Below, piece by piece: positions 61,601 to 64,000 of a stretch of 64,000 nt of DNA. Below the pieces are notes generated by a model. It was not told the origin of the DNA. It saw only the letters and a list, made by a program, of their open reading frames with translations, and did not search any database. Both the position numbers and the translations under genes were made by a program. The first letter of the stretch is position 1, and each line of letters opens with the position of its first letter. The stretch is from contig VZTJ01003846.1 in NCBI GenBank assembly GCA_013397795.1, positions 444,162 to 508,161 on the forward strand. Reading direction: 5' to 3'. The DNA comes from Orthonyx spaldingii. Lineage: Eukaryota > Chordata > Aves > Passeriformes > Orthonychidae.

Positions 61601-63887
61601 TCCATTGTGAAAAGTGAAGGTAAAACCTGAGTGTCTTACCTACTAAATCTGTGTCATTGACAAATTTGTGTGTTTGTTCAGGGCTTTCCATTGTGCAGGA
61701 AGTGTGAGCAAATGTACTGTACAGAGATTGCTTTTATTCTAAAGAGAGCCAAGAGTAAGGGAACTGGCAGAAAAAGGTGAAACCTAAGAGTTGCTGGTGT
61801 GCTCAAACACTGCATGTTACAATATTTCTCTGAAAAACCTCCTTGGTATAAGCGTGAAGGTGCCTAACTGACAATAACTGAATGATGAAAGTGATGAACT
61901 GAGTAATTAGAAGGATGGAGCACCTCTTCTAAGAGGAAAGACTAAGCAAATTGAGATTGTTCAGCCTGGGGAAAAAAGTGCTTTGAGAAGACCTAGTTGT
62001 GGCTTTCCAGTACATGAAGGGAGTCTACAAGAAAGATGGAGAGAGACTATTTACAAGAGCATGTAGTGACAGACAAGGAGGAATGGCTTCCAACTGAAAG
62101 AGAGTCGGTTTAGGTTAGATATGAGGAAGAAATCCATTACTGTGTGGGTGGTGAGACATTGGAACAGGGTGCCCAGCGAAATTGTGGATTCCTCATCTCT
62201 GGCAGTGTTCAAGGCCAGGTTGGATGGGACCCTGAGCAACCTGGTCTGGTGAAAGTTGTTCCTGCTCACGGAAAAGAATTGGAGCCAGATGACCTTTAAG
62301 GTCCTCCCAACCACGGCCATTCTGTGATGCCGTGAAAGCCGATAGGGGAATAGGAGCAATAATTTTGATAGCAAATTGGGAACAACAGCTTGCAAAGACA
62401 TTTTCCAAATGTGAAATAAAGAGCGGGGAGGAGGGAAGCTCAGCGTAGTCAATATGGAGCTGAGCAAATGTCTGTGCTTCAGCATGCCCTTTACTTGAAG
62501 AGTGGTTTTGACTCTGCAAAAACATGCCTAAAAATGAAGCAATTAGAGCAAATTATGAGAAGCATGCTTTTCACATTGTGTGTGTGTATTGCACTCCTGC
62601 GTCCTCAGGGCACATTTCCTCCCTGCAGTTGAACAACATTCAGAGTTCATACTGGAATCCAAGGTCTGGAAGCCTTATCCACAAAGTTTGAATGGATTTT
62701 AGATTGAATAGGATAATTAATACTTAGTAGCATTTCTTTTCCTTATTTTGGCTTGAAAAGTTTAATAGCACTTTTCAAGTGCTGAATGTGCTCAAATGCT
62801 TATAAGCATGAAGAGGCTTTTGGCTGTTAAAGCACTGCAAGTTTGCCTTTTATGTTTGTGCTTTTAAACCTATATATACAGAGTTTAAAAGTTATTTCAT
62901 GTCTTTCACTCAGTTCACACAGTTGTAGAAGTTTCTTGGTGAAAAACAGAACTTCACGGCTTGGGAGTGTTGCAGTATTTCCTATTTGGACTGAATAATT
63001 CCCAAAAGAGGGCAACAATCTGACAGCTGGAGTTAATTTGGGCGGGGAGGGAATATTTTTTTTTTCAAATGCAGTAAGGTCTTTGCCACAGGTGGAAGCA
63101 TTCATTTGAGTTTGAATGACTTCCCTCTGACTGCCCTTCTCCAGAGCTCCCCTTTAGAAACCCTGTTTTGTGGGCATGTCTGAGATGGCAGAGTGTTCAC
63201 TCAGCCTGGGCAGAGCTTTGCTGCCTACAAAATAACATTTTGTATGCATAGCGTCCCACCAGTCTTAAATGTGTGGAGAGAATCCCTGAACCTTTCCTTA
63301 GAGTCCAGCCAGTTTGTTGGCAGAAAGAATACGATATCTTTAGGTAAAACAAAGCCTCCCACTCTCCGTTGCCTGAGTGGAAGAGATGGGGGAGCAGGCA
63401 GCTCCATACATTCCTGTGAGAATGCTGCTTCCTAGTGCAGTAGGGGAGCAGCTCTTGGCTCAATAGCTTCTTGCTGAGACACAAACAGAAAGCTGTGAGT
63501 GATGAACTGGATCTGGCAGGGTCGTGTCCTACATTTGCTGCCTCCAGCAAAGGTTTCTGTGCAAAGGAGACAAGTGCCTGCTGGCTGCATGCTTGGTTCT
63601 TCAGGCGAATCACAGCCCTGGCTCCCAAACAGCCTGAGTATTGGCTAAGGACAATTGGCATTGACTGCTGTGTCATGTCTGTAAACCCTTGGTGCAGTAA
63701 ACTTAAAAAAATATCTTCCAGCTTTGCAGTAAATCTGAGACCAAGTGACTCAAAGGACATTGCTTTACATCTGAATCCCCGAATGAAAAAGAAAGTTTTT
63801 GTAAGAAACTCCTACCTTCATGACAGCTGGGGAGAAGAAGAAAAGGAAGTTGCTAACTTCCCTTTCAGTCCGGGGATGTACTTTGAG
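52515..63887 (+). CDS. LGALS8: LGALS8, galectin-8, tandem-repeat galectin (3' end outside window)
   Basis: Beta-galactoside-binding lectin of cytosol and extracellular space, with two carbohydrate recognition domains joined by a linker. Eight coding exons join in phase to 870 bases, 290 residues; human galectin-8 is about 317, so about 50 C-terminal residues lie to the right. Order: N-terminus with three 12-residue repeats (3-38); N-domain (about 39-177) with R68, Q70, R82, H88, N90, R92, N102, W109 and E112 matching the human sugar-binding set shifted by exactly 23; linker (178-205, two small exons); C-domain (206 on) with H251-L-N-P-R255, N264 and W271-G-E-E. All introns are GT-AG. R82 matches the human Arg that favours sialylated or sulfated glycans in the N-domain. 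Confidence 0.95.
52521..52628 (+). repeat. 36-bp coding tandem repeat, three copies
   Basis: Three in-frame 36-base units. Copies 1 and 2 differ at a handful of bases; copy 3 diverges more at its 3' end. The repeat fully accounts for the longer N-terminus. Confidence 0.9.
52629..56455. other. LGALS8 intron after the first coding exon
   Basis: 3.8 kb. It holds a purine-rich stretch (about 53590-53700) and a coding-like block with an acceptor in front (54303-54605). Confidence 0.65.
54303..54605 (+). pseudogene. Unidentified coding-like block with one frame break (possible alternative exon)
   Basis: Preceded by TTTTCTTTTAG, the frame that continues LGALS8 exon 1 (phase 0) stays open for 45 codons (EEHHLRDFSNSVDIDQLAFE onward) to TGA at 54438-54440. 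A second frame, overlapping at a run of five T (54427-54431), continues with the same acidic composition (NEEKVVEEHLETEEIVGTF) to TAA near 54605, followed at once by AATAAA. I do not recognise the family. It may be a decayed exon, a retrocopy remnant, a sequencing indel in a real exon, or chance. Confidence 0.35.
56456..56544 (+). CDS. LGALS8: LGALS8 coding exon 2 (start of N-terminal domain)
   Basis: 89 bases, VIPYVGTIHGGLVPGELIVI to DDADR (split codon), with acceptor TGTTCTAG and donor GTAGTG. Confidence 0.95.
57139..57349 (+). CDS. LGALS8: LGALS8 coding exon 3 (N-domain sugar-binding core)
   Basis: 211 bases, FQVDLQCGSSIKPRADVAFH through VIMILKDKFQ, with acceptor ATGATTAG and donor GTGAGT. 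It carries the galectin signature HFNPR, N102 and WGWEE. Confidence 0.97.
57998..58114 (+). CDS. LGALS8: LGALS8 coding exon 4 (end of N-domain)
   Basis: 117 bases, VTVNKKHLLLYNHRI through KTIEFVSK, phase 0 at both ends, with donor GTAAGT. It completes the first galectin fold. Confidence 0.95.
58115..59825. other. LGALS8 intron 4
   Basis: 1.7 kb with no recognised element. Confidence 0.6.
59826..59882 (+). CDS. LGALS8: LGALS8 coding exon 5 (linker cassette)
   Basis: 57 bases, 19 residues (SLQGSQPSSLGVTKINTEN), phase 0 at both ends, with acceptor CTTTCTGCAG and donor GTACGT. It is Ser/Thr/Gln-rich with no domain. Because it is symmetrical it can be skipped without changing the frame, shortening the linker from 28 to 9 residues. 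Confidence 0.88.
59961..59987 (+). CDS. LGALS8: LGALS8 coding exon 6 (27-base linker micro-exon)
   Basis: 27 bases, GEMPNGSQL, acceptor TCTTGTAG, donor GTAAGT, phase 0 at both ends. It aligns with the linker micro-exon of mammalian LGALS8. Confidence 0.9.
60325..60366 (+). CDS. LGALS8: Candidate alternative terminal exon of LGALS8
   Basis: After a strong pyrimidine tract and TGCTTTAG, phase 0 reading from exon 6 gives EIPAKQKYSAVML and a TGA stop. An AATAAA lies downstream at 60832-60837, so an exon of about 500 bases could end here. It would yield galectin-8 with only the N-terminal domain. No transcript evidence is available here. Confidence 0.45.
   Translation, partial: EIPAKQKYSAVML
60832..60837 (+). 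terminator. Candidate poly(A) signal for short LGALS8 form
   Basis: Canonical AATAAA about 465 bases after the candidate intronic stop codon. Confidence 0.4.
61326..61414 (+). CDS. LGALS8: LGALS8 coding exon 7 (start of C-terminal domain)
   Basis: 89 bases, GVPYVGKLDTALRLGCTIAI through KNPK plus two bases of Ser235, with acceptor ACTTCCAG and donor GTATGT. It aligns with human SLPFAARLNTPMGPG. Confidence 0.94.
61415..63721. other. LGALS8 intron 7
   Basis: 2.3 kb, holding a CR1 fragment (61895-62335). No other gene seen. Confidence 0.65.
61895..62335 (+). mobile_element. CR1 LINE 3' fragment
   Basis: CR1 landmarks in order: GGATGGAGCACCTCTTCTAAG, GATTGTTCAGCCTGGGGA, TTGGAACAGGGTGCCCAGCG, TTCAAGGCCAGGTTGGATGG and a terminal CATTCTGTGATGCCGTGA. 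It is 5'-truncated and strongly diverged, in sense orientation in LGALS8 intron 7. Confidence 0.9.
63722..63887 (+). CDS. LGALS8: LGALS8 coding exon 8 (C-domain sugar-binding core)
   Basis: 166 bases, FAVNLRPSDSKDIALHLNPR through FPFSPGMYFE, ending in phase 0 before donor GTAAGA. It has HLNPR, VRNS and WGEEE, the second galectin signature. The closing exon is beyond the window; 63888-64000 is intron. Confidence 0.95.
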
Positions 63888-64000
63888 GTAAGATTAACTG
63901 AAACATAGCAGCAAACTGGAAAATCTGCCAAATGGGTTAGCATTGGTGCTTAAATGTCCTGTTACTAATAAAACTGCTATTCCTGCATTTCATGTCTTGA

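Noticed and set aside
1..64000. CRISPR arrays, operons, tRNA or rRNA genes, phage or integrated bacterial systems
   Set aside because: None seen. The spliced genes, CpG islands and CR1 repeats show vertebrate nuclear DNA.

Overview
The window is vertebrate nuclear DNA and almost certainly from a bird. It holds widely spaced short exons with GT-AG introns, three CpG islands, several CR1 LINE fragments of the avian type and one probable solo LTR. The gene order ERO1B (minus), EDARADD (plus), LGALS8 (plus) matches the order on human chromosome 1q. The species cannot be named from the sequence. There are two runs of N (55-102 and 18582-18616) and one single N (18926), so this is a draft assembly.

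Layout: positions 1-18752 hold the 5' half of ERO1B on the minus strand, with seven complete coding exons and the last 18 bases of an eighth that runs into the first gap. Its CpG-island promoter (about 18250-19140) contains an exact ER stress response element and a ZNF143/THAP11-like site. Directly beyond it is a 10-bp-period minisatellite (about 19166-19830) interrupted by a CR1 element. Positions 19831-26400 are non-coding as far as can be seen. EDARADD runs from a CpG-island first exon (ATG at 26730) through five further coding exons to a stop at 40236, giving a complete 214-residue death-domain adaptor. Positions 40237 to about 42535 are probably its 3'UTR, and 42536 to about 49414 show no gene. 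A CR1 copy (about 49415-50207) lies just before the LGALS8 CpG-island promoter (about 50290-50640). LGALS8 then continues to the right edge with eight coding exons: a repeat-expanded N-terminus, the whole N-terminal galectin domain, the linker and most of the C-terminal galectin domain. Its last exon or exons lie outside the window.

The three genes do not form one pathway. ERO1B makes disulfides in the endoplasmic reticulum, EDARADD links the EDAR receptor to NF-kappaB in skin appendage development, and LGALS8 is a beta-galactoside-binding lectin. Their adjacency is conserved synteny.

The most notable observations are: the exact 10-bp minisatellite split by a CR1; the perfect ERSE in the ERO1B promoter; a three-copy 12-residue repeat that lengthens the galectin-8 N-terminus by 23 residues relative to human; an in-phase alternative terminal exon that would make a single-domain galectin-8; and an unexplained coding-like stretch with one frame break inside LGALS8. 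I found no wholly new biological system.
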